Shown: positions 27,596 to 36,990, numbered from the stretch's first letter. The stretch: DNA of 64,000 bases from Paenibacillus tyrphae (GCF_000722545.1 NZ_JNVM01000006.1:372001-436000); one strand, 5' to 3'. The notes: generated by a model not told the origin, from the letters alone. Numbers and translations: made by a program.

Positions 27596-27700
27596 CTAAA
27601 AAAGAGAACAAATAAAACGGTACCAGCCGATCGCCGCGATCCAAAACGGGATGCTGATGAGCGTCCCCATCAAAATGCCTAGTGTTAACCGGTTTGTCAT
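27596..27700 (-). CDS. 34-residue hydrophobic peptide gene
   Basis: A small gene with AAAGGAGG 8 nt upstream of ATG 27700. The product starts MTNRLTLGILMGTLISIPFW and contains one membrane helix ending in WYRFICSLF. The ribosome binding site is among the strongest in the window, which supports real translation. I do not recognise the family. Confidence 0.55.
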   Translation of the reverse strand: MTNRLTLGILMGTLISIPFWIAAIGWYRFICSLF

Positions 27701-27891
27701 GACGGACGCCTCCTTTAACAGGTACATCGGCATACGGACTCCGAATTGTAATAGCATTATATGGCAAGCGTTCACAAAAAGTTTGCCGTTTCGTCACGGA
27801 GCCGCATTTGCCCTTTGCAGCCGATTTCGCTACAATAAAACAAGCAGTTGGCAGCAGTGCCCATTTTGAAGGAATAAGGGAGTGTCCGTTA

Positions 27892-28638
27892 ATGACTGAA
27901 GTCGTACATCCATTGGATGGCTGGTATAGCTTGCATGATTTCCGTGCAATCGATTGGAACGCCTGGAAAAGCTTGACTGCTCAAGAAAGAGCGCGCGCCG
28001 AGGACGAACTGTACACCCTGCTCGGCAAATATCAGAGCACCGAGGACCAAAAGCAGGGCAGCACCGCCTTTTATTCCGTTGTCGGACAAAAAGCCGATTT
28101 CGTCTTCATGCATCTGCGCGAGACGTTGGAAGAATTGAACGAGCTGGAAACCGAATTTAACAAAACCATGTTCGCGCAAGTGACGATTCCGACGTACTCT
28201 TACGTCTCTGTGGTCGAGCTCGGCGCTTATATGGCGAAGCCAGGGACCGATCCGATGCAGGACCCGGATGTCGTGGCGCGCCTGAAACCGATCCTGCCGA
28301 AAGCGGGACATATTTGCTTCTACCCGATGAACAAGAAGCGCGAGGGCAATGACAACTGGTATATGCTGCCTGCCGAAGACCGCCGCAACTTTATGCGCGG
28401 ACACGGTATGATCGGCCGCAATTACGCCGGCAAAGTGAAGCAAATCATCGGCGGCTCCATCGGTCTGGACGATTGGGAATGGGGCGTTACGCTGTTCGCG
28501 GACGATGCGCTGCAATTCAAGAAAATCGTTCATGAAATGCGCTTTGACGAAACGAGCGCCCGCTTCGGGGAGTTCGGCGATTTCTATGTCGGCAACTTGC
28601 TGAATCAAGAGAAAATGGCTTCGATGCTGAAGCTGTAA
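27892..28638 (+). CDS. hemQ: Coproheme decarboxylase HemQ
   Basis: 248-residue chlorite-dismutase-fold enzyme that turns coproheme into haem b, the last step of the coproporphyrin-dependent pathway of Firmicutes. Tyr 144 in CFYPMNKKR and proximal His 171 in RGHGMIGRNY match the reactive Tyr and haem ligand of known HemQ. ATG 27892 follows AAGGAATAAGGGAG. It is monocistronic with its own terminator, next to respiratory genes. Confidence 0.95.
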   Translation: MTEVVHPLDGWYSLHDFRAIDWNAWKSLTAQERARAEDELYTLLGKYQSTEDQKQGSTAFYSVVGQKADFVFMHLRETLEELNELETEFNKTMFAQVTIPTYSYVSVVELGAYMAKPGTDPMQDPDVVARLKPILPKAGHICFYPMNKKREGNDNWYMLPAEDRRNFMRGHGMIGRNYAGKVKQIIGGSIGLDDWEWGVTLFADDALQFKKIVHEMRFDETSARFGEFGDFYVGNLLNQEKMASMLKL

Positions 28639-28652
28639 CGGGCCAACCAGCC

Positions 28653-28700
28653 AAAAAAACCCTTGCTGGCATTCGCCGAAACGAAAGCTGCAAGGGTTTG
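28653..28700. terminator. Terminator after hemQ
   Basis: AAAAAACCCTTGC pairs with GCAAGGGTTTG across a 24-nt loop, between hemQ and the convergent 85-residue gene; likely used in both directions. Confidence 0.8.
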
Positions 28701-28705
28701 CTCGT

Positions 28706-28963
28706 TTATTCGTCGTCTTCATCCAAGAGTTCCAGCTCTTTGCGCCGCAAGTACTCTTCCGTGTCCCGGTCGCGCTGCCGCGATTTTTCCTTCAGCCGCT
28801 CGATGGCCGGAAGAATGAGGATGTCGATTTCTTTCTGCACGATATACGACAGGTCGTAACGGTTCTGCGATTCGAGGTAATGGCCTACTTCAAGAAGAGC
28901 GTTGTACCGGTCAAGCTCCTCCCGGGTCAGCAGCCCCCGAACCTGAATGCTGCAGTTGCGCAT
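28706..28963 (-). CDS. Conserved-looking 85-residue protein downstream of ndh
   Basis: Small soluble protein, mostly helical and strongly charged at the C-terminus (ERLKEKSRQRDRDTEEYLRR, ending DEDDE). It starts 4 nt after the ndh stop and so is co-transcribed with it. I do not recognise the family; a role linked to NDH-2 is only suggested by position. Confidence 0.7.
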   Translation of the reverse strand: MRNCSIQVRGLLTREELDRYNALLEVGHYLESQNRYDLSYIVQKEIDILILPAIERLKEKSRQRDRDTEEYLRRKELELLDEDDE

Positions 28964-28967
28964 CGGA

Positions 28968-30158
28968 CTAGAAGCGGCCTTTCTTCAGCACGAGCGGAAT
29001 ACCGCCGATGATGTACAAGTAGCGCAGATCGATGAGCTTTTTCATCACGGCCGCGGTACCGCCCTTGATTTTCTTGGAGCCGACGATTCCGATCGCTTCG
29101 CCGCGTCCGAGAGAAGCTACGGTACCTTTCGGTTTATACTCGAACGTTTTCAGCTCGGAGCCGCGGATTTGCGCTACCAGATTGTGCGCGCACACATCGG
29201 CTTGCTGCATCGAGATTTGCGCTGTTGGCGGATAAGGACGACCTTCCGGGCTCATCACGATCGAGCAATCGCCAAGCACGTATACGTTGTCGTGCCCTGG
29301 TGCGTGCAGCGTATCGTCGACCTTGATGCGGCCGCGCATCGTCTCGAAGCCGGCTTCCTCCAGCATATGGTTGCCGCGAACGCCGCCGGTCCAGATGACG
29401 GTAGCGGATTTGATCTCTTCACCGGTTGCAAGCACGACGCCGTCCGGGGTGCACTCTTTGATCGCGGTCGCGATTTTGAACGTGACGCCTTTGTTCTTCA
29501 ATACGTTCATTGCGTACTCGACAAGCTCGGGATCGAAGCCCGGAAGCGCCGTCGGAGCCGCTTCGATGTTATATATTTTTACGAGGGATGGGTCCACGTC
29601 GAATTCTTTGCACAGGTCCGGAATCCGGTCGGCCAATTCACCGACAAACTCGATCCCGGTGAAGCCGGCGCCGCCGACAACGAAGGTCAGATAGTCTGTA
29701 CGGGAAGGCTCGCGCTTGAACTTCGCGAATTGGTACTCCACGTGCTCGCGGATGAAGCGAACGCTGTTGATGGAGCGAATATTCATCGCATGTTCTTTCA
29801 GCCCCGGGATGCCGAACGTTTCCGGTTCGCCGCCCAAGCCGATGACCAAGTAATCGTAAGAGAGCGTGCCCTCTTCCAGAATGACTTTTTTCTCTTGCGG
29901 CCGAATTTGAACGACGGTCGATTTCACGAAATCGATCTTGAACTCGTCGATCAGCTTCAGAATGTTCACGCGTGCATTTTCGGGATTATCCGTCCCTGCA
30001 GCAGGCATATGGAGATGGGTCGTAATGTAATGATAGTCGTGTTTGTTTACGAGCGTGACGTCAGCTTCATTATAATTCAGCTCTTTTTGCAACCGAATAG
30101 CCGTTACGATCCCGCCGTAGCCTGCGCCTAAAATGACTATTCTTGGAATTCGACTCAT
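28968..30158 (-). CDS. Type II NADH dehydrogenase (YumB/Ndh-like)
   Basis: 396-residue membrane-associated flavoprotein transferring electrons from NADH to menaquinone without proton pumping. N-terminal FAD fold VILGAGYGGIVTA, second nucleotide fold around FVVGGAGFTGIEF, and NVYVLGDCS near the FAD end. A C-terminal amphipathic segment likely docks on the membrane. The promoter carries a probable Rex operator over the -35 box, so transcription should rise when NADH is high, as for B. subtilis ndh. Confidence 0.92.
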   Translation of the reverse strand: MSRIPRIVILGAGYGGIVTAIRLQKELNYNEADVTLVNKHDYHYITTHLHMPAAGTDNPENARVNILKLIDEFKIDFVKSTVVQIRPQEKKVILEEGTLSYDYLVIGLGGEPETFGIPGLKEHAMNIRSINSVRFIREHVEYQFAKFKREPSRTDYLTFVVGGAGFTGIEFVGELADRIPDLCKEFDVDPSLVKIYNIEAAPTALPGFDPELVEYAMNVLKNKGVTFKIATAIKECTPDGVVLATGEEIKSATVIWTGGVRGNHMLEEAGFETMRGRIKVDDTLHAPGHDNVYVLGDCSIVMSPEGRPYPPTAQISMQQADVCAHNLVAQIRGSELKTFEYKPKGTVASLGRGEAIGIVGSKKIKGGTAAVMKKLIDLRYLYIIGGIPLVLKKGRF

Positions 30159-30192
30159 GGTTCTATCCCTTCCATCACATATTTTTCTATAT

Positions 30193-30221
30193 AGTATATG
30201 AGTTTGAAAACTGTTTGTGAA
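30193..30221 (-). promoter_or_regulatory. SigA-type promoter of ndh
   Basis: On the minus strand TTCACA (30216-30221) and TATACT (30193-30198) are separated by exactly 17 nt, 35 nt upstream of the ATG. Confidence 0.75.
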
Positions 30222-30232
30222 AAATTACACAA
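30215..30232. promoter_or_regulatory. Probable Rex operator of ndh
   Basis: TTGTGAAAAATTACACAA matches the Rex consensus TTGTGAANNNNTTCACAA with one mismatch and overlaps the -35 element of the ndh promoter. The remainder of the 419-nt gap (30,159-30,577) is AT-rich with no gene seen. Confidence 0.75.
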
Positions 30233-30577
30233 GCGACGCCGAAAAATGGTTTTTCTCCCTACAGCGTTCCCTTCGGCATTTGAAAATATAAGCAAATGAT
30301 GTGTATTTATACCAACAGTTTTAACCAATTCAAATGCAATAATATAATGATACGAGGCAAATAGCAAGTTTTATTTTGGTTAAAAACCTAGGAAAATCGC
30401 CAGACTAACGATGGTATCTCTCGATTCCTTCGGCTGCTGCCTATTGCCATATAAAAACTTTATCAGGCTAATTAATTATATCACTCATTGAAAAGTCTAA
30501 TTTATATTTTCAATGCCGTAGCCGTACGATTATAATTAGAATGGACCTTACTATGTTTCGGAGGTGTTTGACCCACC

Positions 30578-31564
30578 ATGAGCAGCGAAATCGTCGACAT
30601 TATTATCGTGGGCGGCGGCCCGGCAGGGATGTTTGCGGCGTTTTACGGAGGAATGCGCCAAGCTTCCGTTAAATTGATTGAAAGCATGCCACAACTGGGC
30701 GGTCAGCTCGCAGCGCTTTATCCGGAGAAATACATCTATGACGTAGCCGGCTTTCCGAAGGTAACAGCGCAAGAGCTTGTTCATAATTTGGAAGCGCAAA
30801 TGAAGCATTTCCCTCTTTCCATCTGCCTGGAAGAAAAGGTATTAAAAGTGGAGAAAAAAGACGAGCGCCTATTCGAAGTTACGACGGACAAAGGCGTGCA
30901 TCAATCTAAAGCGGTCATCATTACCGGCGGCGTCGGCGCGTTCGAACCGAGAAAGCTCGAACTTCCGGAAGCCGCGCAATACGAGAAGAAAAACCTGCAC
31001 TACTTCGTCAGCGACCTTAACCGCTTCGCAGGCCAAAAGGTACTGATCAGCGGCGGAGGCGATTCCGCGGTAGACTGGGCTCTGATGCTGGAACCGATCG
31101 CGGAGAAAGTAACGCTGATTCACCGCCGCGACAAATTCCGCGCGCATGAGCACAGCGTCGAGAATTTGATGAAGTCCAAGGTGGAAGTCGTCACTCCAAC
31201 GGAAATCAAGAAGCTTGAAGGCCGTGACCAAATCGAGAAAGTCGTACTTGCCGACTGCAAGTCGGGCGAAGAGCGCGTCATCGATGTCGATGCCGTGATC
31301 GTCAACTTCGGCTTCGTCTCCTCCCTCGGCCCGATTGCCGAATGGGGACTGGACATTGACAATGGCTCCATCATCGTCGACTCGCGGATGGAAACCAGCA
31401 TCCCAGGCATTTTCGCTGCCGGCGACATTACGACGTACCCCGGCAAGCTGAAGCTCATCGCCGTCGGTTTCGGCGAAGCGCCGACCGCGATCAACAACGC
31501 GAAGGTGTATATCGATCCGACAGCCAAGCTGTCCCCAGGCCACAGCAGCAACATGAAATTGTAA
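30578..31564 (+). CDS. yumC: Ferredoxin/flavodoxin-NADP+ reductase, YumC type
   Basis: 328-residue thioredoxin-reductase-like flavoenzyme without the redox CxxC, i.e. the YumC/Fnr2 family. FAD site [23 protein letters not shown] site [15 protein letters not shown], and the C-terminal FAD contact [18 protein letters not shown]. It reduces ferredoxin or flavodoxin with NADPH. Divergent from ndh, as in the yumB-yumC neighbourhood of Bacillus. Confidence 0.94.
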   Translation: MSSEIVDIIIVGGGPAGMFAAFYGGMRQASVKLIESMPQLGGQLAALYPEKYIYDVAGFPKVTAQELVHNLEAQMKHFPLSICLEEKVLKVEKKDERLFEVTTDKGVHQSKAVIITGGVGAFEPRKLELPEAAQYEKKNLHYFVSDLNRFAGQKVLISGGGDSAVDWALMLEPIAEKVTLIHRRDKFRAHEHSVENLMKSKVEVVTPTEIKKLEGRDQIEKVVLADCKSGEERVIDVDAVIVNFGFVSSLGPIAEWGLDIDNGSIIVDSRMETSIPGIFAAGDITTYPGKLKLIAVGFGEAPTAINNAKVYIDPTAKLSPGHSSNMKL

Positions 31565-31593
31565 AAATACTTTCATCTATATAGGCTTTAACG

Positions 31594-31634
31594 AAAAGAT
31601 CGCTCTGCTCCTACAAGACAAGAGCGATCTTTTT
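31594..31634. terminator. Bidirectional terminator, yumC / sugar ABC operon
   Basis: AAAAGATCGCTCT (31594-31606) pairs with AGAGCGATCTTTTT (31621-31634). Confidence 0.88.
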
Positions 31635-31666
31635 ATTATTAACCAGCACAATTCCCGCCGAATCCG

Positions 31667-32503
31667 TTACCCCTTAATACCCGAAAACGTAATTCCCTGA
31701 ATGAATTTTTTCTGGGTGAAGAAGAACAAAATCACGACGGGAACCGTCATCATCGTAGCGACCGCCATCATGAGCCCCCACTCCGAGCCCTTCTGATTCT
31801 GAAACTGCTGAAGCCCGAGCGACATCGTATACGAAGCTTCATTCGTCAAGTAAAGCAACGGACCGATAAAATCCGTCCAGCTGTTCATAAATTGAAACAG
31901 CGCCACCGACAAAACGGCGGGCTTGGCTAACGGGAGAATCACTTTCCAATAAATCGTGAATTCGTGCGCCCCGTCGATTCTCGCTGCGTCCAGCAATTCA
32001 TCCGGAAGCCCCAGGAAAAACTGCCGGAGCAAAAAAATAAAAAACGGAGCGCCAAAAAACAGCGGAACGATTAAAGGCAGCGGCGTGCCGACCCATCCCA
32101 GTTTGTTAAACAACACGAATAACGGGATCATCGTGACCTGGCCGGGAATCATCATCACCGCTACCGTCAGGGCGAACAGCGCTTTTTTGCCGTTCCATCT
32201 CAGTTTGGCAAAGCTGTAGGCGATGAGTGGGCACGACAGAACGGCGCCGGCCGTGCTCAAAATGGTAATGACCACCGTGTTCTTGAGATAGGTGAAGAAC
32301 GGAATGTACTCCATGGCGTCCGAGTAATTTTCCCATGTGAAGGGCTTCGGAATCCATTCCGGAGGCCAAGTGAAAATTTGCGTAGACGGCTTGAGCGAGG
32401 TAGAGACAAGCCATATAAACGGCGTAATAAAAAAGACGGAAGCCAGAAGCAAAACGACATGGGCCGACACGTTCGTCAGCCTGCTCTTCGATTTTCGGTT
32501 CAC
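31667..32503 (-). CDS. Sugar ABC transporter permease (MalG/LacG type)
   Basis: 278-residue inner-membrane permease, six helices, with the EAA-loop DAARIDGAHEFTIYWKVILP that contacts the ATPase. GTG 32503 is preceded by GAGGGGGG at a suitable spacing, 17 nt after the stop of the other permease; an earlier in-frame ATG overlaps that gene. No ATPase gene is present in the operon, so a shared MsmX-type ATPase elsewhere probably drives it. Confidence 0.9.
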   Translation of the reverse strand: MNRKSKSRLTNVSAHVVLLLASVFFITPFIWLVSTSLKPSTQIFTWPPEWIPKPFTWENYSDAMEYIPFFTYLKNTVVITILSTAGAVLSCPLIAYSFAKLRWNGKKALFALTVAVMMIPGQVTMIPLFVLFNKLGWVGTPLPLIVPLFFGAPFFIFLLRQFFLGLPDELLDAARIDGAHEFTIYWKVILPLAKPAVLSVALFQFMNSWTDFIGPLLYLTNEASYTMSLGLQQFQNQKGSEWGLMMAVATMMTVPVVILFFFTQKKFIQGITFSGIKG

Positions 32504-32519
32504 CGTGGATTCGCCCCCC

Positions 32520-33413
32520 TCATTTCCCCTGATAATGAACCCACCGCTTGGAGGTCGCAAACAAGATTCCGGTCAGCAGCATGATCGCCAAGAACAGGAG
32601 CCAGGCCATTGCCGATGCATAGCCCATTTTGAAATATTTGAATCCGTTATCATATAAATGCATGACGTAAAACATAAGCGAATGGGCCGGCGTTCCTTGC
32701 CCTTTGGTGAGCGTATACGGCAAAGTAAATTGTTGAAACGCCCCGATGACACCCATGACCAGATTGAAAAAAATAACCGGTGTCAGCAGCGGGAGCGTTA
32801 CGCTTCGAACCTTCTGCAGCCAGCTCGCCCCATCCACTTCCGCCGCGTCGTAATAGTCCTGTGAAATATCCTGCAAACCGGCCAAATAGATGACCACGGC
32901 CTGACCGATTCCCCACAAAGACATCAGGATGAGGGACGGCTTGGACCAAAATTCGCTTCCCAGCCAGGCGGGGCCGGCGATCCCGAGCTTATCGAGCATG
33001 CCGTTCACCAAGCCGAAATGGGGATTCAGCAGCCACATCCACAAGACGGCCAGAGCGACCTGGGGAACCAGCGTCGGCAAAAAATAGAGCGTCCGGTAAA
33101 CCGCCAGCCCTTTCACCTTCATGTTCAAAAACAAGGCGAGCATAACGCCGAACACAATGCTGAGCGGAACAAAGAACACGGCGAAGTATACGGTATTATA
33201 GACTGCCGCCCAAAAGACTTTATCCTGCATAAGCTCGCGGTAGTTGCGAAGACCGATGAACTCCCCCGGCTCCAAAATGCTGTAGGTGGTAAAGCTGAAG
33301 TAGATGGAAGCAGCCAGCGGGAGAAGGAAAAAGATAAACAAGCCGATCAGCCAGGGCGAAGCAAACAACCAGCCGTACAGCCTTTCGCCCGCTTCCACAC
33401 TTTGTCTTGTCAT
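32520..33413 (-). CDS. Sugar ABC transporter permease (MalF/LacF type)
   Basis: 297-residue permease with six helices and an EAA-loop (YYDAAEVDGASWLQKVRSVTLP). AGGAGG precedes ATG 33413. It forms the membrane channel with the MalG-type protein encoded downstream and works with the binding protein encoded upstream. Confidence 0.92.
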   Translation of the reverse strand: MTRQSVEAGERLYGWLFASPWLIGLFIFFLLPLAASIYFSFTTYSILEPGEFIGLRNYRELMQDKVFWAAVYNTVYFAVFFVPLSIVFGVMLALFLNMKVKGLAVYRTLYFLPTLVPQVALAVLWMWLLNPHFGLVNGMLDKLGIAGPAWLGSEFWSKPSLILMSLWGIGQAVVIYLAGLQDISQDYYDAAEVDGASWLQKVRSVTLPLLTPVIFFNLVMGVIGAFQQFTLPYTLTKGQGTPAHSLMFYVMHLYDNGFKYFKMGYASAMAWLLFLAIMLLTGILFATSKRWVHYQGK

Positions 33414-33483
33414 CGCCGAACCTCCTGTGGCGGCAGCGATAGAGAAGCCGGAAGACGGCTCCCCTACCGCGTCCTCTCCAAAA

Positions 33484-34776
33484 CTATTTATGTAATTCGG
33501 AGTTCACTTTTTGTGAAACTTCCTGCAAAATGTCTTTCGGCGTCCCTTTATCATGAATCGCGTTGTCCCTGGCTCGGGATAACTCGTTCCACAACAAGGA
33601 ACCTGCGGATATGACGGGACGGTTATGGGATTGCGGAAGAATCTCCGCGAATTTCTTCGTCGCCGGGTCTTTAATCCCTTCGTTGACCGATGGGATGGTC
33701 GCCAGATTGCCGGTCGTCTCGCTGAATATTTTTTGCCCGTCCTTCCCTGCCGCGAATTTAATGAATTTCCAGGCGGCATCCGCATTTTTCGCGCCTTTGG
33801 GGATGATGTAGCTGAATCCGCCGGACCAGCTCGTAAACTTGTCGCCTGTCAGCGTAGGAATCGGGGTGACGCCGTAATTTAAAGCCGGCTTGTATTTTTT
33901 GATTCCGGCGATGCGCCACGGACCGCTGACGGTCATGCTAAGCTGCCCCGTGAGGAAGGGATTATCCGCTCCCGAGCCCGCCGAATCGGTAAAGGCGGCG
34001 ACATCCTCAATGTTATATTTCTTGGCGTAGTCGCGCATCCATTCGAGCGCTTTGACCACATTCGGGTGATCCGCCGTTACTTTGTCGGCCGACTTGTCAT
34101 AGAAATCGCCGCCAAAGGTCCAGCCCCACGTATAAATCCAGCCCTGATCGTACCAGGGGATAAATCCGATCCGCTCGAACCGCTTGCCTGTCTTCTTGGT
34201 CAGCTTCTCCGCCGCGGCTTCAAGCTCGGCGATCGTCTTCGGAGGATGCTCCGGGTCCAGTCCGACCTCCTTGAATTGTTCCTTGTTATAGTATAAAAGC
34301 CGGGAGTCCGTGTCGTTCGGGAGCCCGTACAGCTTTCCTTTGTACGTCGCTTCGGCCATCGCAAATTCATAGTAGTCGGAGGCGTTGATCTGGTCGGCCT
34401 TCGCTTTATCGGTCAGATCGGTCAATGATCCGCGCGCCGCCCAGGAACCGATTTCGAACCGGTCGAAATAAGCCGCATCGGGAGGATTTCCGCCCGCGAT
34501 GGCGGCCAGAAGCTTCTCGTTCTGCCCCTCGCCCTGCTGAGCGATATAAGTCATATCAACCTGAATATCGGAATTTTGCTCGTGGAACGCTTTGACGATT
34601 TTCTCAAGCGCCTCTTTTTCCGTATCCGTATTGCCGTGCCAAAAGGTCACCTTTGTTTTTTGGGCGCCAGTTCCGTTTCCGGAATCCCCGCTGCCTGACG
34701 AACATCCGATCAAAACGACTGAAAGCGCTATCAACGATGCGAACGATCCCATTAAGCATTTGTTCATAGGTTTCAC
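33484..34776 (-). CDS. Sugar ABC transporter binding lipoprotein
   Basis: About 430-residue extracellular solute-binding protein (SBP_bac_1/UgpB type) with a lipoprotein signal peptide ending LSVVLIGCSSGSG. Captures a sugar or oligosaccharide for the two permeases. GTG 34776 has GGGAGG 6 nt upstream; ATG 34767 is an alternative. The gene lies behind a promoter with two operator-like repeats. The sugar is not identifiable. Confidence 0.92.
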   Translation of the reverse strand: MKPMNKCLMGSFASLIALSVVLIGCSSGSGDSGNGTGAQKTKVTFWHGNTDTEKEALEKIVKAFHEQNSDIQVDMTYIAQQGEGQNEKLLAAIAGGNPPDAAYFDRFEIGSWAARGSLTDLTDKAKADQINASDYYEFAMAEATYKGKLYGLPNDTDSRLLYYNKEQFKEVGLDPEHPPKTIAELEAAAEKLTKKTGKRFERIGFIPWYDQGWIYTWGWTFGGDFYDKSADKVTADHPNVVKALEWMRDYAKKYNIEDVAAFTDSAGSGADNPFLTGQLSMTVSGPWRIAGIKKYKPALNYGVTPIPTLTGDKFTSWSGGFSYIIPKGAKNADAAWKFIKFAAGKDGQKIFSETTGNLATIPSVNEGIKDPATKKFAEILPQSHNRPVISAGSLLWNELSRARDNAIHDKGTPKDILQEVSQKVNSELHK

Positions 34777-34886
34777 CGGATTGCCTCCCCATTTTGTAAT
34801 CGGCTGCACAACCTGTAAAGGCTTTCATAATGATCGATACTTTCTTTCTGTTTCGAGCTCCCCCTTTGCTTAAAAATAAAAGCACA

Positions 34887-34913
34887 TTGATATACCAACT
34901 TTGATATACCAAC
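34887..34913. promoter_or_regulatory. Tandem operator half-sites, sugar ABC promoter
   Basis: TTGATATACCAAC occurs twice in direct repeat (34887-34899 and 34901-34913), just downstream of the -10 box. Together with the related palindrome at 35,047-35,070 it is the probable binding region of the adjacent GntR/LacI-type regulator. Confidence 0.65.
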
Positions 34914-34922
34914 ATGCTAATT

Positions 34923-34951
34923 ATATTAACATCATCTTTTATTTGTGTCAA
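34923..34951 (-). promoter_or_regulatory. SigA-type promoter of the sugar ABC operon
   Basis: On the minus strand a perfect TTGACA (34946-34951) is 17 nt from TAATAT (34923-34928), upstream of the binding-protein gene. Confidence 0.7.
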
Positions 34952-35046
34952 TTCAGTGATTTTCTTGAAAACACAATAAAAATTCGCTTATTTTGCCGAT
35001 TTTTGTTATAAAACAACGATCTCCCCCGATATTTTTTCACAAAAAA

Positions 35047-35070
35047 ATATGGTATATCAATATACCATAT
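35047..35070. promoter_or_regulatory. Perfect operator palindrome near the regulator gene
   Basis: ATATGGTATAT-CA-ATATACCATAT is a perfect 24-bp palindrome sharing the GGTATATCAA half-site with the repeats at 34,887-34,913. It lies upstream of the ABC promoter and just beyond the stop of the regulator gene. Confidence 0.7.
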
Positions 35071-35090
35071 CATAAATTCAATATTCATTT

Positions 35091-36248
35091 TCATATCGGG
35101 TCTCGTTGTGATCTGATCTTCAGCTTAAAGCCGACAGGGTTCAACAGCGGGACTTCCCGGCGTTCCAATTGCGCCAACAGCAGCTCCGCCGCCTTTTGTC
35201 CGATTTCCCGTTCGTCTTGAAGAATGTGGGTTAACGGAAAGTAGCCATGGCGGGAATAGATCATATCGAAGCACACGACTTCGCAGTCGTGATGTCTGTC
35301 GAGCTGGCGAAGCACATGGGAAAGCAGAATCGCGTTGTCGTATTCGCAAGCGAATATGGCCGTAATCGAAGGATTCTCGTCCAAGAAAGCTTTCAGCGGT
35401 CCGGTATCCCATCCCATAGGATCGGCCGCGTCGTACGCCATGGTATTGAGGGCAGGCATGTCCGTGAAGATGGAGTTTACTCCGATCGCCATCCCCCGCT
35501 TCAAAAAGGCGCTCGTGAAGCCTTGAATCCGCTCCTCGATCGACGACGTGTTTTCGGCCGGAGCCGAAACGAAAACGATCTGCTCATGCCCCTGGTCGAG
35601 CAAATAGTCCGTCAGCACGCCGGCCGCTTGCTTATGATCGGTATATACGGAGCAAGCCGGAATCCCGGGGAGATATTTATCGATTAGCACGAGGGGAAAT
35701 TTTCGATAAACTAATTTTAACAGTTCCTCGTTGTAATGCTCTCCGTTGACAGGGGATACGATGAGACCGTCTACGCCGTAGTCGAGCAGCGAACGGATGA
35801 ACTGCTCCTCCAGCTCCTTCTTGCCGTATGTGCATTTGACGATCAAATGATAATTCCGCGCGGAAAGCGTCCTTTCCACCGTACGAAGAATGTTGAGGCC
35901 GAAGGAAGCGGAAAAATACGAAGCAATAATGCCGATCGTTACTTTCTCTGCTGCGCCGCCGGTCGGGCCGCTCAGCTGGAAGGACTCTTCCTTATCCGCA
36001 GCATGGCCGAATTCAGCGAACTGCGTACTGTCGAAATGCTCCGAAACATAGGACCCCTTGCCGCGAATTCTGGTGACGACGCCGTACTGTGCGAGTTTCT
36101 CCAGCGCTTTTTTTGAAGTGATCCGGCTGACCCCGAATTGATCCGCCAATTCTTTTTCCGACGGGACTCTTTCTTTCGGTTTAAGTTGTCCGAGTTCAAT
36201 TTTTTTTAACAGATGCTGGATTATTTTCTCGTAAATCGGAGTCCCCAT
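35091..36248 (-). CDS. GntR-LacI chimeric sugar regulator (AraR-like)
   Basis: 385 residues: a GntR-type winged helix (about 1-70, VPSEKELADQFGVSRITSKKAL) fused to a LacI-type sugar-binding domain, the AraR architecture. ATG 36248 follows AGAGGGATG; a longer frame to 36299 has no site. It is upstream of the sugar ABC operon on the same strand, and the shared half-site GGTAT-type repeats suggest it represses that operon. A half-site TTGGTATGTTAAC in front of its own gene (about 36,272-36,284) suggests autoregulation. Confidence 0.9.
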   Translation of the reverse strand: MGTPIYEKIIQHLLKKIELGQLKPKERVPSEKELADQFGVSRITSKKALEKLAQYGVVTRIRGKGSYVSEHFDSTQFAEFGHAADKEESFQLSGPTGGAAEKVTIGIIASYFSASFGLNILRTVERTLSARNYHLIVKCTYGKKELEEQFIRSLLDYGVDGLIVSPVNGEHYNEELLKLVYRKFPLVLIDKYLPGIPACSVYTDHKQAAGVLTDYLLDQGHEQIVFVSAPAENTSSIEERIQGFTSAFLKRGMAIGVNSIFTDMPALNTMAYDAADPMGWDTGPLKAFLDENPSITAIFACEYDNAILLSHVLRQLDRHHDCEVVCFDMIYSRHGYFPLTHILQDEREIGQKAAELLLAQLERREVPLLNPVGFKLKIRSQRDPI

Positions 36249-36440
36249 CGTTTCATCCCTCTTGCTTGTTATGTTAACATACCAATTAGAGTGTAACATA
36301 GCGCCTTCTTACAGGCAAATAGGAAATTCCTTACGCAGAAAATTGACAACGTTCTATTTTTATAGCATAACGTATTTTTTCATCAGATTTTAAGAAAAAT
36401 AGAGTATAGTATGCCTATCCTATCAGAGGGGGAAATAGAA

Positions 36441-36989
36441 TTGCTCTCGCAGGAAGCCAACGAAATGAAACAACCATGGATCCCCCGTAGAGAAAGATTG
36501 TGGGTAGCAGCTGCAATTGTCGTATCCGTGCTGCTTGTGCTGTGGGAACTCTGGAGTTTGCTGCATCTTCCGTCGTCAACCGTGCATAGCCGGAGTTTCG
36601 AGCATACGTTTAAGAACTATGGCTCGATAGCAAGAATAGCTTTGTTCTTCGTCTTGGCGAATTACGTGCTTGCCTTTATAATCAAACAGCGTATATGGGA
36701 TCGAATGGGCAACCCGAAGAAATGGATAGCTGCCCTGCTTCGCTTCGCGCGAAAGTGGCATACTCCTATCGCGATTGTTGCCATTGCTTTTATTTTGCTT
36801 CATGCGGTTGCCGTCTTCATGTATGGCATTAAATTGGATTTCCATAATATGAGCGGGCTGCTTGCGCTGTTCGTCTTGCTACCGGTACCGGTTTCCGGCT
36901 TGTTGAGATATAGGCGAATGGACCGAAAGTGGCATTTACGGTCTGGACTGGCTTTTGCTTTTTTGTTTCTGATTCACGCATTCGTATAG
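36441..36989 (+). CDS. Four-helix membrane protein, cytochrome b561/ferric-reductase-like
   Basis: About 182 residues with four to five helices and several His in or near helices (KWHTPIAIVAIAFILLHAVAV, FLFLIHAFV), a pattern seen in haem-binding b561 or ferric-reductase-like domains. No FAD or NAD domain follows. The start is uncertain: TTG 36441 is 8 nt after AGAGGGGG; ATG 36411 and ATG 36465 are alternatives. Haem binding is inference. Confidence 0.6.
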   Translation: MLSQEANEMKQPWIPRRERLWVAAAIVVSVLLVLWELWSLLHLPSSTVHSRSFEHTFKNYGSIARIALFFVLANYVLAFIIKQRIWDRMGNPKKWIAALLRFARKWHTPIAIVAIAFILLHAVAVFMYGIKLDFHNMSGLLALFVLLPVPVSGLLRYRRMDRKWHLRSGLAFAFLFLIHAFV

Positions 36990-36990
36990 T

